Shown one piece after another: positions 1-6,336 of a DNA stretch of 22,334 nucleotides. The stretch's first letter is position 1, and each line of letters begins with the position of its first letter. The notes under the pieces were generated by a model. That model made no database searches and was not told where the DNA came from. It saw nothing but the letters and a program-made list of their open reading frames with translations. The DNA is taken from positions 1 to 22,334 of IMG/VR virus record IMGVR_UViG_3300021963_000719; one strand, given 5' to 3'. The translations under genes were made by a program, and so were the position numbers. Source of the DNA: a virus.

Positions 1-421
1 CGAGTTCGATGTTGCACTTTTCTAAAAAGTCCAAACCTATAGTATCTCTGTATGAATGTCTGTAGTAGACTTTCTTGATTCCTGCGCCATGAACTAACTT
101 AGCGCAATGGATGCAAGGAGCATGAGTACAGAATAGACTACTGCCATTTCCGCTCTCACCATCACGTGCAAGTTTAAGAATAGCATTTGCTTCAGCATGA
201 ATTACCTCATCTTTTGTTTTTGTGACAACACCACCATCTTCATGAACTTCAATTACCTCTTCACATTCGTTGGTCCAACCAGATGGCATTCCATTATATC
301 CAATGGAAATGATGCGATTATCCTTGACGACAACCGCACCAACCTGCAACCTCTTAGCAGAAGAAAGCTGAGCAAATCTCTCAGCTGTATCTATAAATGC
401 ATCAATCCACTTCTGCTTCAT
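1..421 (-). CDS. cd: dCMP deaminase (3' end outside window)
   Basis: Converts dCMP to dUMP, the substrate for thymidylate synthase, in the cytoplasm. 140 residues are visible; the C-terminus runs off the left edge. The zinc site of the deoxycytidylate deaminase family is complete: His75-Ala-Glu77 (HAEAN) supplies one ligand and the proton-shuttling Glu, and Cys103 and Cys106 (PCIHC) supply the others. The NGMPSG segment near residue 43 is also typical of T4-like dCMP deaminases. The ATG at 421 lies inside the last codons of the upstream gene (20-nt overlap) and has GGAGAGG about 8 nt upstream, which suggests coupled translation. It fits with ThyX and NrdAB elsewhere in the window. The full-length C-terminus cannot be judged. 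Confidence 0.95.
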   Translation of the reverse strand, partial: MKQKWIDAFIDTAERFAQLSSAKRLQVGAVVVKDNRIISIGYNGMPSGWTNECEEVIEVHEDGGVVTKTKDEVIHAEANAILKLARDGESGNGSSLFCTHAPCIHCAKLVHGAGIKKVYYRHSYRDTIGLDFLEKCNIEL

Positions 422-1097
422 CTTTCAATCCTCTCCAGAAACCAATAGGATCTTTTGGTTTTTTATCATCAATAGTCCACTTTTTTCCATTCCAATATGC
501 AAATTTATAGAATGGCCAACTGTTGTCTTCTCGTGTTTCATAATATCCAACACGTTCAGGATTAACTTCGACTGGATACCATTCGGTAACAGTTTCTTCA
601 TATGCGTCGTTCTCTGCTTCCATCTCAAGTTCTTCTTGACGACTGTGGTAGTAATCAATTAAACCAGTGAAGTCTTTAATTTCTTCGGGAAGTGCTTCCA
701 ATGATTCGAGATCGTCCATATTGTATTCATACTCATCACTCTCACCATCTTCCCACTTACCGCAGTATCCCATACCACCTTCATGATATACAGCATCTAC
801 ATGCCAGTCATTTTCAAACAGGAATTCATAGAGTGCAAGTGGTGGTGCCCAAGCAGTTTCAAATGAGATCCAAATAGTTTCATCATCATATCGATCGTAG
901 TCAATGACAGAGATATCCCATTTAGTACCCCAATTGTTACAGTTCCACTCATACCAGTTTTCTTCTTCAGATTCTGGACGTGGGCGTAAATGTTGAAATA
1001 CTTGTTGATTGTCTTTATCTTCTAAGACAGCAACGAGAGCATCAATTTTCTCTTTACTTGCAGTAAGAGTTGCAGCATTATCACACCAATTAGGCAT
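402..1097 (-). CDS. YubB/Api92-like ferredoxin-fold phage protein
   Basis: 231 residues, very acidic and rich in Trp and Tyr. The N-terminal MPNWCDN signature and the later alternation of Trp-rich strands with an acidic middle resemble the DUF1281/YubB (Api92-like) ferredoxin-like proteins found in phages and plasmids. No enzymatic motif is visible and no function is known for this group, so the name describes fold resemblance only. It is the first gene after the promoter at 1129-1157, with AAAGGAAA before the ATG, and it overlaps the dCMP deaminase by 20 nt, so the two are probably one transcript. The family assignment rests on the N-terminal signature recalled from memory; the gene itself is certain. 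Confidence 0.75.
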   Translation of the reverse strand: MPNWCDNAATLTASKEKIDALVAVLEDKDNQQVFQHLRPRPESEEENWYEWNCNNWGTKWDISVIDYDRYDDETIWISFETAWAPPLALYEFLFENDWHVDAVYHEGGMGYCGKWEDGESDEYEYNMDDLESLEALPEEIKDFTGLIDYYHSRQEELEMEAENDAYEETVTEWYPVEVNPERVGYYETREDNSWPFYKFAYWNGKKWTIDDKKPKDPIGFWRGLKDEAEVD

Positions 1098-1128
1098 TTG
1101 AATTTCCTTTCACAAATTTCATAATAAA

Positions 1129-1157
1129 ATTATACATCAAAACTACAATTCTGTCAA
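1129..1157 (-). promoter_or_regulatory. Sigma70-type early promoter
   Basis: On the minus strand TTGACA (1152-1157) is followed by a 17-bp spacer and TATAAT (1129-1134): both hexamers are perfect consensus. It lies about 30 nt upstream of the YubB-like gene in a 90-bp gap. Host RNA polymerase should read it without phage factors, as expected for an early promoter of a T4-like phage. Confidence 0.85.
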
Positions 1158-1187
1158 GTAAAGTTTTGTTGGTTGCAAACCTTGCAA

Positions 1188-1652
1188 TTAAGCTGTGGCT
1201 CCACTTGCTGGAGCCTGAGAGTTTTTTACTTTCTTTTCCTTTGTTGCTGGAGCAGGCACAGATGAGAAAGTTTCTGCTACTAACTTCTGTGTAATCTTTG
1301 GATACATCTTTGTTAGTTTCTGATCTTTGATTGCGAGAATTAACTTTGATTCGTAAGGATGTAGATTCTCAAGCAACTGAATGAACAAAGATTCTCTACG
1401 CAGTTTATTCAAATCCGCACGACAGAACACATACAACTTTCTGGCTTCCATATGCAAATTTGCAGGACTCATACCAATCGGTGCAGCATCTTCCTTAAAT
1501 GGAGGATCTCCCTCAGGTAAAAAGAATTTCTTCTCTGGGTCAAATGCATGTTCAAAAATCAAACGCAGTGCACCATTATCTTTATATTTTGTAATAGTAG
1601 CTGGGTCCTCATTGATCTCAGCCAACATCTCAGTAACTAATTTTGTAGACAT
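1188..1652 (-). CDS. DUF6433-like conserved phage protein
   Basis: 154 residues. The first ~115 form a mostly helical domain containing a PPFKEDAAPIGMS segment and a charged stretch around LNKLRRESLF. The last ~25 residues are a low-complexity Lys/Ala/Pro tail. I recall this as the DUF6433 family, which often sits beside rnh in marine T4-like phages; function unknown. The ATG at 1652 shares one base with the RNase H stop (TAATG), so translation is coupled and the pair is co-transcribed. No catalytic motif is visible. A role with RNase H or replication is suggested only by position. Confidence 0.75.
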   Translation of the reverse strand: MSTKLVTEMLAEINEDPATITKYKDNGALRLIFEHAFDPEKKFFLPEGDPPFKEDAAPIGMSPANLHMEARKLYVFCRADLNKLRRESLFIQLLENLHPYESKLILAIKDQKLTKMYPKITQKLVAETFSSVPAPATKEKKVKNSQAPASGATA

Positions 1653-2542
1653 TAAAAGTCCTCCAATTCATCTAATAGTAAACGACATTTATTGGCGATT
1701 AAATAATTCATTATCGTCATCTTGTCGGATGTCGTTTTATAATCCGCATAGGTATCTATAATTTGTTTTGACACATCCTCAGGAATAAACTCAAAGTCTA
1801 CCAGTGTTTGATTGCGATGCCAGTTACGACGTTCTTCGTCAGTCTTACATGCAATAAAACCATTCTCAATAAATTCCTGCAGTCGTTTTGAAGAAACAGG
1901 TTTCTGTCTTTCGCCTTTGAGGAACACATCATCATTACTCAGGATGTTTGGAATACCATCATCACCTGCTTTAACAATGTGAGTAATAGTTTTCTCATGC
2001 AACTCTTTCTTAGTTGCTTTGACATATTTCTTCTGAATAGGTGACCACTGAGTTACATTATCATACTTTTGCAACTGAATGAAGTCGCCATCTGAAGATA
2101 CAACTAAAATCTTCTGTGGTTCTTCTACTAGTCCTTGCTGAACCAATGCATTAGTCTGACACCACTTAGCCATTACTGCGATAATATCGTCAGCTTCTGC
2201 ACGTTCCAGATGTAAAACTTTATACGGAAAGTTCTGTGCAATCTCATCACGAATTTGCGACAGCGTATCAAAGATTAGAGTCCAATCAAGATCGCTGTTA
2301 TCACGTGCTTTCTTACGATTGCACTTGTAGTTAGGGAAGAACTCCCTACGCCAATACTTACGTCCATCGCAACAGATAACCAACTCCCCATACTCTTTGC
2401 CATATTTCTTTTTGTATGACTTGAGTGTTGAGAGTGTTACGTGACGAATCAGGTTTTTAATTTCCGACTCGCTACCTTTCAACTCACGTTGAAACGATAG
2501 AATGTTACTCAGAGCTACCTGAGAGTAATCAACTAAAATCAT
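1652..2542 (-). CDS. rnh: T4-like RNase H (5' flap/RNA-primer exonuclease)
   Basis: Removes RNA primers and short flaps from lagging-strand fragments. At 296 residues it is close to T4 RNase H (305). FEN1/RNase H acidic metal ligands are in place: Asp5 in LVDYSQ, Asp59 in CCDGR, Glu116/Asp118/Asp119 in AEADD, and Asp151/Asp153 in SSDGDF. The Arg/Lys-rich bridge region around residues 61-81 (KYWRREFFPNYKCNRKKARD) matches the family. It lies between two conserved unknown genes with TAATG junctions at both ends, and downstream of a DsbA-like gene; in T4 rnh and dsbA are also neighbours. The identification is firm. Confidence 0.93.
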   Translation of the reverse strand: MILVDYSQVALSNILSFQRELKGSESEIKNLIRHVTLSTLKSYKKKYGKEYGELVICCDGRKYWRREFFPNYKCNRKKARDNSDLDWTLIFDTLSQIRDEIAQNFPYKVLHLERAEADDIIAVMAKWCQTNALVQQGLVEEPQKILVVSSDGDFIQLQKYDNVTQWSPIQKKYVKATKKELHEKTITHIVKAGDDGIPNILSNDDVFLKGERQKPVSSKRLQEFIENGFIACKTDEERRNWHRNQTLVDFEFIPEDVSKQIIDTYADYKTTSDKMTIMNYLIANKCRLLLDELEDF

Positions 2543-3639
2543 TAAAATGCTCCAAGTAAAATAGTTTCTTCATTGAAACGACCATTCGGTACAGCTGGTT
2601 TAGTCTTCAATGTTTTGATTGCACTGTTCAATGCACGTTTACCCAACGATAACCCTTTGAAGAATTCTTCAGGTTTGCGCAGAGTCATACGCTTTGATTC
2701 TTTAATATCGAAACCGATAATGGTAGTTCCCTTAACTGATAGAGTGCCACCATTCTCACCTTTGTATACACCGAGATGTTTGTATTTGGTGTTGTAGTAC
2801 CATACTTCTGTTGAGCCAATGATACTTGCAGGGTTCACAGACTTTAGGTTTAGTTCTGCAAACTCTTTGAGATATTTCATCTTGGCAACCTGCTTACCAG
2901 CTGGTACTTCCTTACGCTTACGTGGAGCACGATTAGCCTTAGCAGTCTGAACCATCTGATTACAGTCAGCAACGATGTTATCCACGAACTCCAAGAATTT
3001 CTTTAGTTCACGTTTAGTGAAGTTTGAGTAACCCTCTACAAGTTGTTCATCTTCACCAGCGATTGCTTCACGCAATTCATCAGCCAAAGGAACAAACAAT
3101 TCACCGATACGTTTAGCGATCGGTGCTGCTACTTGTTGTGCCAGTAGATAATTTTTAGCTGAGAAGTCAGACTTACAACCAGCCAACACAAAGTCATCGA
3201 TGGCACCTTCGATCTCACCAGCAAGATCGTGTGCTTTCTCATCCATTCTATCTTGAATGGAAATTACATTTGTTGGGGTTTCTTCTTTCTTGATAACTTC
3301 TTTCTTGACTTCTTTCATCGCAGTCAATTCTTTGATGCGATTCTCAAGAAATAGTTGATGATTTTCCGATAGGTCACCACCACGATCGGCGATACGTGCG
3401 AGTATACCAGCATAACGAAAATGTTTTTCGTCAATCTTCAGAAGTTGTGCTGCTATTTTTTTGTTTGTCTTTGCGACATGATTGATAAGCCATTTCTTCT
3501 TATCTTTGTCATCATTGTTATAATTGTAGTAGTTGAGTATCTCGAGAAAACTGCTGTTATACCTCGATGAGTTCAACTCAGGTTCACTACCATTAACTTT
3601 TGCAATAAGTTCTTTACGTTTCGCTGTATTCATTACCAT
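2542..3639 (-). CDS. Conserved phage protein of unknown function
   Basis: 365 residues, not assigned. The N-terminal ~110 residues are helical and charged (NHVAKTNKKIAAQLLKID region). A Lys/Glu-rich linker lies near 110-125, a helical middle at 125-245, and a basic patch (APRKRKEVP) near 238. The C-terminal part (~260-345) is strand-rich: VWYYNTKYKHLGVYKGENGG then IIGFDIKESKR. The basic patch and the position upstream of RNase H would fit nucleic-acid binding, but this is inference. The ATG at 3639 is preferred because AGGA lies 9 nt upstream. It is the first gene after the promoter at 3667-3695. Start and stop are well supported; function is not. Confidence 0.8.
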   Translation of the reverse strand: MVMNTAKRKELIAKVNGSEPELNSSRYNSSFLEILNYYNYNNDDKDKKKWLINHVAKTNKKIAAQLLKIDEKHFRYAGILARIADRGGDLSENHQLFLENRIKELTAMKEVKKEVIKKEETPTNVISIQDRMDEKAHDLAGEIEGAIDDFVLAGCKSDFSAKNYLLAQQVAAPIAKRIGELFVPLADELREAIAGEDEQLVEGYSNFTKRELKKFLEFVDNIVADCNQMVQTAKANRAPRKRKEVPAGKQVAKMKYLKEFAELNLKSVNPASIIGSTEVWYYNTKYKHLGVYKGENGGTLSVKGTTIIGFDIKESKRMTLRKPEEFFKGLSLGKRALNSAIKTLKTKPAVPNGRFNEETILLGAF

Positions 3640-3652
3640 AGGAATATTTCCT
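3640..3652 (-). promoter_or_regulatory. Hairpin covering the ribosome site
   Basis: On the minus strand AGGAA, a 3-nt ATA loop and TTCCT form a 5-bp hairpin ending exactly at the ATG at 3639. The 5' arm is the Shine-Dalgarno sequence, so the hairpin would hide it. The stem is short and may be a chance structure. Confidence 0.35.
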
Positions 3653-3666
3653 CACTTTCTATAACT

Positions 3667-3695
3667 ATTATACCCTACTTTTGAATTATTGTAAA
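3667..3695 (-). promoter_or_regulatory. Sigma70-type early promoter
   Basis: TTTACA (3690-3695), 17-bp spacer, TATAAT (3667-3672) on the minus strand. The first eight spacer bases (ATAATTCA) and the TATAATAGT context are identical to the promoter at 7230-7258, which argues for a selected element. It lies in the 59-bp gap before the 365-aa gene and starts the unit 3639-1188. Confidence 0.85.
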
Positions 3696-3698
3696 GCA

Positions 3699-4400
3699 TT
3701 ATTTTAACAGAGCAGATACTGTCTTGCAAAGGTCTTTTCTTCCCTCTTCCAGTAGAATCCAGTGAGATGCTTCTGAGTAAATTTGTGTATTAAATTTACG
3801 ATATGCTCTTTTAATTTGGTCACTGGGAGTTCCAGTAAAGATTACAAGAACTTCATCGCATTTTAAAGAAGAAAGAAAAAATTCGTTTGTGTAAGCTGAA
3901 CGAAATTTTTGTGATGTTTGTATTGGATATTTTGGTGCATAAAACACTTCATCTAAACTTTGGAGATACGCATGCTTCATAGTTTTATTCATAGAAGTTT
4001 GCTCTATCACTTCAGCTACAGAATCTCTACGAAACTCTACCTTATCGTCTAGCTCTTTTTTTGGAATTTTAGTTCCAGGCGAGAAAGGATCTAGTAGAAT
4101 CAGTTTACTAATTTTATTTTGCTGCGCATATTGCAATGCTGTAATACATCCATAACTGTATCCCATAATGTTTTGAACAGTATTTTCTTTAATAATATTC
4201 GTGACATTTTTGAATACATCATCATGATTACTAAATGGTATATCGAAAGTGAATGTCTCGATACCATCCTCAACAAGCATATCACAAAAACTATCTTCTT
4301 CACAATCAAGATCGAACATGGATTTGGTTCTCCATGTCGCACCTTGTAAGTAAAGAAGTTTAGTTTTAGGGTTGCTTGGGATTCTGTGATGAATTTGCAC
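3699..4400 (-). CDS. Alpha/beta-hydrolase fold protein
   Basis: 233 residues, a likely cytoplasmic esterase, lipase or thioesterase-type hydrolase; substrate unknown. An early strand (KLLYLQGATW, 14-23) carries the oxyanion-type turn. The nucleophile elbow is Gly80-Tyr-Ser82-Tyr-Gly84 (IMGYSYGC). The next strand is LILLDPFSPG. A later strand VLVIFTGTPSDQ offers Asp194 as acid and ASHW offers His213, so a Ser-Asp-His triad is complete in the right order. No signal peptide. The predicted start is GTG at 4400; no ATG lies before residue 28, and starting there would remove the first strand. It overlaps the DsbA-like gene by 35 nt. The fold is well supported, the reaction is not. Confidence 0.85.
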   Translation of the reverse strand: MQIHHRIPSNPKTKLLYLQGATWRTKSMFDLDCEEDSFCDMLVEDGIETFTFDIPFSNHDDVFKNVTNIIKENTVQNIMGYSYGCITALQYAQQNKISKLILLDPFSPGTKIPKKELDDKVEFRRDSVAEVIEQTSMNKTMKHAYLQSLDEVFYAPKYPIQTSQKFRSAYTNEFFLSSLKCDEVLVIFTGTPSDQIKRAYRKFNTQIYSEASHWILLEEGRKDLCKTVSALLK

Positions 4401-4647
4401 TTGTTACTTTCTCATACAATTCAACGAAGTCTTCATGGTCTGCTACTTCTTGGTGCAAACTTTGCTTATGAAAAGTTTTAGCAATCTTGTTAATAATTTT
4501 CTTTGGAATTTGCAACTGGTCAGATTGTTCCTTGACAATTTCCTTAATCAAATCACGTTCTGCTTCAGTTCGCACCATTGAGTTACTAATTTCATGAATG
4601 GCTTTCTGCAGATCTTTTTTCTGTTCAGGTGTCAATACGTAATTCAT
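4366..4647 (-). CDS. dsbA: DsbA-like dsDNA-binding late transcription protein
   Basis: 93 residues, helical and charged. T4 DsbA binds double-stranded DNA near late promoters and helps late transcription. The second half here (LQIPKKIINKIAKTFHKQS, then EDFVELYEKV) follows the T4 DsbA pattern as I recall it: a helix ending in a basic turn, then an acidic VELY helix at the C-terminus. T4 has dsbA directly upstream of rnh; here it is separated from rnh only by the hydrolase and the 365-aa gene. The ATG at 4647 overlaps the upstream stop as ATGA. The assignment comes from pattern, length and position, not alignment. Confidence 0.7.
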   Translation of the reverse strand: MNYVLTPEQKKDLQKAIHEISNSMVRTEAERDLIKEIVKEQSDQLQIPKKIINKIAKTFHKQSLHQEVADHEDFVELYEKVTSANSSQNPKQP

Positions 4648-4853
4648 TCTTTATCCTTTTTAATTTCAATTGATTTTGAGAAGAAGATGTGCATCAAAAC
4701 TGCTGCAGACCAAGTCTCTAACGAATAGGGAATTGCGAGCAAAGGGAACAATGTGTTCAGTGCCCAGATGTATAGAATTGGCAGGAGAACTGCCAATGCG
4801 ATAATAATGATGACACCAACAGTGACACCAAACATAGCAATAATAGTTTTCAT
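4644..4853 (-). CDS. Small membrane protein
   Basis: 69 residues from the ATG at 4853, chosen because it overlaps the upstream stop as ATGA; an in-frame ATG at 4862 would add three residues. A long hydrophobic segment (about residues 2-35, FGVTVGVIIIIALAVLLP then an aromatic stretch) is followed by a second weaker one containing WSAAVLMHIFF and a Lys/Glu tail. It is probably a one- or two-pass inner-membrane protein with the charged tail in the cytoplasm. No family function is known to me. It is embedded between a WYL_2/DUF2693-like gene and the DsbA-like gene in a coupled operon. Confidence 0.75.
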   Translation of the reverse strand: MKTIIAMFGVTVGVIIIIALAVLLPILYIWALNTLFPLLAIPYSLETWSAAVLMHIFFSKSIEIKKDKE

Positions 4854-5152
4854 AGCGAACATTCCACTTTAATTACGGAGTCCCAACGAAAGGATCTCCA
4901 CTCTTGTTTTTCTGTATCAAAGACCCGAACTGCGGATCCAGAAGTCTGGCTACTCGTGCTTTCTTCTTTGGGCATCTTGTCTGTAGGTATTCTTCCCTCG
5001 CTGAGAGTGCAAAACATTTTTCTTTCAGTTCCGTCTTTTTTGGTAAAAGTAATGCACAGATCTTTTGCGTTTGCATCTCGTAGTAGTCCATATGTCCACT
5101 CTTTGAATTGTTCAAACTCTTTTTCATTCTTGAGTACTGTTTGGAATGTCAT
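4850..5152 (-). CDS. DUF2693 (WYL_2, SH3-like) phage protein
   Basis: 100 residues from the ATG at 5152 (a TTG at 5158 is also in frame but less likely). The C-terminal two-thirds read as a small beta barrel: LCITFTKKDGTERKMFCTL, then AVRVFDTEKQEWRSFRWDSV. This layout matches DUF2693/WYL_2 proteins common in T4-like phages, in which a KKDGTER turn and a final WRSFRWDSV strand recur. Function is unknown; SH3/Sm-like folds often bind nucleic acid or protein. It overlaps the upstream gene by 29 nt and the next by 4 nt, so it belongs to the unit that starts at the 5485-5513 promoter. Confidence 0.75.
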   Translation of the reverse strand: MTFQTVLKNEKEFEQFKEWTYGLLRDANAKDLCITFTKKDGTERKMFCTLSEGRIPTDKMPKEESTSSQTSGSAVRVFDTEKQEWRSFRWDSVIKVECSL

Positions 5153-5369
5153 TATCAAATCTCACTTTTAATTCATTAATTAATGGTTGGAAAAAATCTT
5201 TAAATTCTTTTGAAGAATAAAATGTAGTATACCCACTGTTTGTAAGTTCTTTCCCATTATTATCATAGGAAACTTGTCTGATTGTAAACTCGACTAGGTC
5301 ATAGTCGTGGGACTTAACTCTGATAGTCCGATAAAGATCGGGTCTACTAATCTCAATATCAATATTCAT
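5124..5369 (-). CDS. Small conserved-looking protein, unknown
   Basis: 81 residues from the ATG at 5369, which has AAAGGTGG just upstream; a GTG at 5375 would overlap that site and is less likely. The sequence alternates charged strands (IEISRPDLYRTIRVKSHDYD) with a Tyr/Phe-rich part (TTFYSSKEFKDFF) and looks like a small alpha/beta domain. I do not recognise it. It is the first complete gene downstream of the promoter at 5485-5513, overlaps the basic miniprotein gene by 11 nt and the DUF2693-like gene by 29 nt. Confidence 0.7.
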   Translation of the reverse strand: MNIDIEISRPDLYRTIRVKSHDYDLVEFTIRQVSYDNNGKELTNSGYTTFYSSKEFKDFFQPLINELKVRFDNDIPNSTQE

Positions 5370-5502
5370 AACCACCTTTCTTGTGCTTAGGTTGACGAGT
5401 GTACTGAACCTTAGACTCCACTTTTCTCATACGATACTTAGGAGTGCGCAAATCCTTAGCAACAGGATTTCTAGGTTTAATTGAATTATACACTACTTTC
5501 AT
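5359..5502 (-). CDS. Basic miniprotein (DUF7230/ArfA-like look)
   Basis: 47 residues, very basic. It contains RNPVAKDLRTPKYRMRKVE followed by a Lys/Arg/Tyr-rich end (YTRQPKHKKGG). Short basic proteins with an NPxAKxLRxPxxRxRxV core are frequent in T4-like aquatic phages. The pattern of a leucine/arginine segment then a KK..Y.R.KHK tail resembles bacterial ArfA ribosome-rescue factors and the DUF7230 family. This is a resemblance only. The ATG at 5502 has no clear ribosome site and lies inside the spacer of the promoter at 5485-5513, so transcripts from that promoter would lack it. Either readthrough from upstream or a downstream start (e.g. Met25) is needed. The end overlaps the next gene. 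Confidence 0.6.
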   Translation of the reverse strand: MKVVYNSIKPRNPVAKDLRTPKYRMRKVESKVQYTRQPKHKKGGYEY

Positions 5503-5513
5503 TTTAATGTCAA
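5485..5513 (-). promoter_or_regulatory. Sigma70-type early promoter
   Basis: TTGACA (5508-5513), 17-bp spacer, TATAAT (5485-5490) on the minus strand, both perfect. It lies just after the stop of the small membrane protein at 5523 and overlaps the first codons of the 47-aa gene. Its expected start point (about 5478) makes the 81-aa gene the first complete gene on the transcript. Confidence 0.8.
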
Positions 5514-5522
5514 CTTATTTTA

Positions 5523-5738
5523 TTATTGCAGTCTGTAGATAACCCCAAAGATATAAACTGCCAACAAACCTGCATTTACCACAATAAGACTTTTCTCTTT
5601 CATTCTTATTGCAGCTGCAAGCCACGTTACAGCACCAGCATTGAACAGATACACATTCAATGGATCTAAAGCCAAAGATGTTGCAACTGCACCAGCAATC
5701 GTCAATGCAGTTCCAACCCATTTCAAAATTTCAGTCAT
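5523..5738 (-). CDS. Three-helix small membrane protein
   Basis: 71 residues, nearly all hydrophobic, with three likely membrane helices: about 7-23 (VGTALTIAGAVATSLAL), 27-45 (NVYLFNAGAVTWLAAAI) and 50-69 (LIVVNAGLLAVYIFGVIY), separated by short polar turns. A DPLN turn after helix 1 and an asparagine in helix 3 give it a look like half-transporters of the SemiSWEET or PnuC type, but no decisive motif is present. Function unknown. Its ATG overlaps the upstream stop as ATGA, so it is the last gene of the unit that begins at the 7230-7258 promoter; the next promoter follows within 10 nt of its stop. Confidence 0.75.
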   Translation of the reverse strand: MTEILKWVGTALTIAGAVATSLALDPLNVYLFNAGAVTWLAAAIRMKEKSLIVVNAGLLAVYIFGVIYRLQ

Positions 5739-5944
5739 TTAACTTCCTCTATAGTCACACGATAACATTTTCCATTTCTGTCCACGACAGTCATGGTCTT
5801 TCTAGTAGAAAGGAATTCTCCCTTCTCTCCGAGATCCCACTGAATCTTCCCAACATTATCAATGTAAGACATACGATTATTAGTCGAGTCTTTCTTCATT
5901 GATTCGCTAATCACTTTAGCGATGTAATCACAATATGCCAACAT
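5735..5944 (-). CDS. Small phage protein, unknown
   Basis: 69 residues with a strong AAGGAG site before the ATG at 5944. The N-terminal half is helical (YCDYIAKVISESMKKD), the C-terminal half strand-like (KTMTVVDRNGKCYRVTIEE). No motif I recognise. It follows the two-hairpin stretch at 5966-6045, so its leader RNA is structured, and its stop overlaps the start of the three-helix membrane protein (ATGA), implying coupled translation. Confidence 0.75.
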   Translation of the reverse strand: MLAYCDYIAKVISESMKKDSTNNRMSYIDNVGKIQWDLGEKGEFLSTRKTMTVVDRNGKCYRVTIEEVK

Positions 5945-5965
5945 AACAACTCCTTCAAAATTAGT

Positions 5966-6045
5966 GCTGGTTTTTCTTTATAGTCTGTAACCAGCAAAAA
6001 TAGACTGCATCAGTTTATGACTCTTTCTTTATAGTCTCTCAGTCA
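5966..6045 (-). repeat. Two hairpins sharing one 14-nt loop
   Basis: On the minus strand the 14-mer AGACTATAAAGAAA occurs twice (6037-6024 and 5986-5973), each time inside a different inverted repeat. The second copy sits in a 7-bp stem GCTGGTT/AACCAGC (5966-5995), the first in a 5-bp stem TGACT/AGTCA (6018-6045). The stems differ while the loop is kept, the pattern of an RNA element read by a protein or by base pairing. The first copy also contains the stop of the 34-aa gene. No gene covers 5945-6028. Confidence 0.55.
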
Positions 6046-6133
6046 AAGGACGCAACGACCTGTAGATGTAGACTGCTGTTTTGGCTAGTTTAAAGTCTTG
6101 CCACGGATATCCCTCCATTAAGACTTTTATCAT
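6029..6133 (-). CDS. 34-residue miniprotein
   Basis: A short reading frame of 34 residues starting with an ATG at 6133 that overlaps the upstream stop as ATGA, the same junction type used throughout the operon. The peptide has an aromatic N-terminal half (MEGYPWQDFKLAKTAVYIY) and a basic/Leu end (SLRPLTERL), giving a plausible amphipathic helix. No family is recognised. Support is the ATGA junction, the continuity of coding without a gap and the reasonable composition; it is too short for strong coding statistics. Its last codons and stop lie in the first hairpin loop at 6024-6037. Confidence 0.45.
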   Translation of the reverse strand: MIKVLMEGYPWQDFKLAKTAVYIYRSLRPLTERL

Positions 6134-6336
6134 CGAATGTAAACTGAAAATTTTTCAGCGTCTCGTTTTAAACATGTCAATGCCATTGCATCATACCTTG
6201 GACCACGAAACCTATAGCGGAGTCCTTTAAAATTCTTTTTCAACTGTGCCTGCACTTCTGCAAGTAAACTGATAGGAATATTTTTGTACAATGCTCGTTC
6301 GCCACGACACTGAAACTGTTGTAGGTTTATTCCCAT
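6130..6336 (-). CDS. Small basic conserved-looking phage protein
   Basis: 68 residues, Arg/Lys-rich. The middle to end reads KGLRYRFRGPRYDAMALTCL followed by KRDAEKFSVYIR, a strand-helix-strand layout I associate with small unnamed proteins of T4-like aquatic phages; function unknown. The ATG at 6336 lies inside the last codons of the upstream gene (10-nt overlap). The basic RYRFRGPR segment could bind nucleic acid, which is inference only. Confidence 0.7.
   Translation of the reverse strand: MGINLQQFQCRGERALYKNIPISLLAEVQAQLKKNFKGLRYRFRGPRYDAMALTCLKRDAEKFSVYIR

Noticed and set aside
1381-1761. 126-aa plus-strand frame
   Set aside because: Antisense to the DUF6433-like gene and the end of RNase H; no initiation signal.
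5978-6010. Ten-codon frame ending in the second hairpin loop (MQSIFAGYRL)
   Set aside because: Too short, no ribosome site; the shared ending RL-stop with the 34-aa frame follows from the repeated 14-mer.
5945-6130. Possible tRNA in the structured gap
   Set aside because: No 7-bp acceptor stem with TTC-arm and anticodon arm could be laid out; the hairpins have long loops and unrelated stems.
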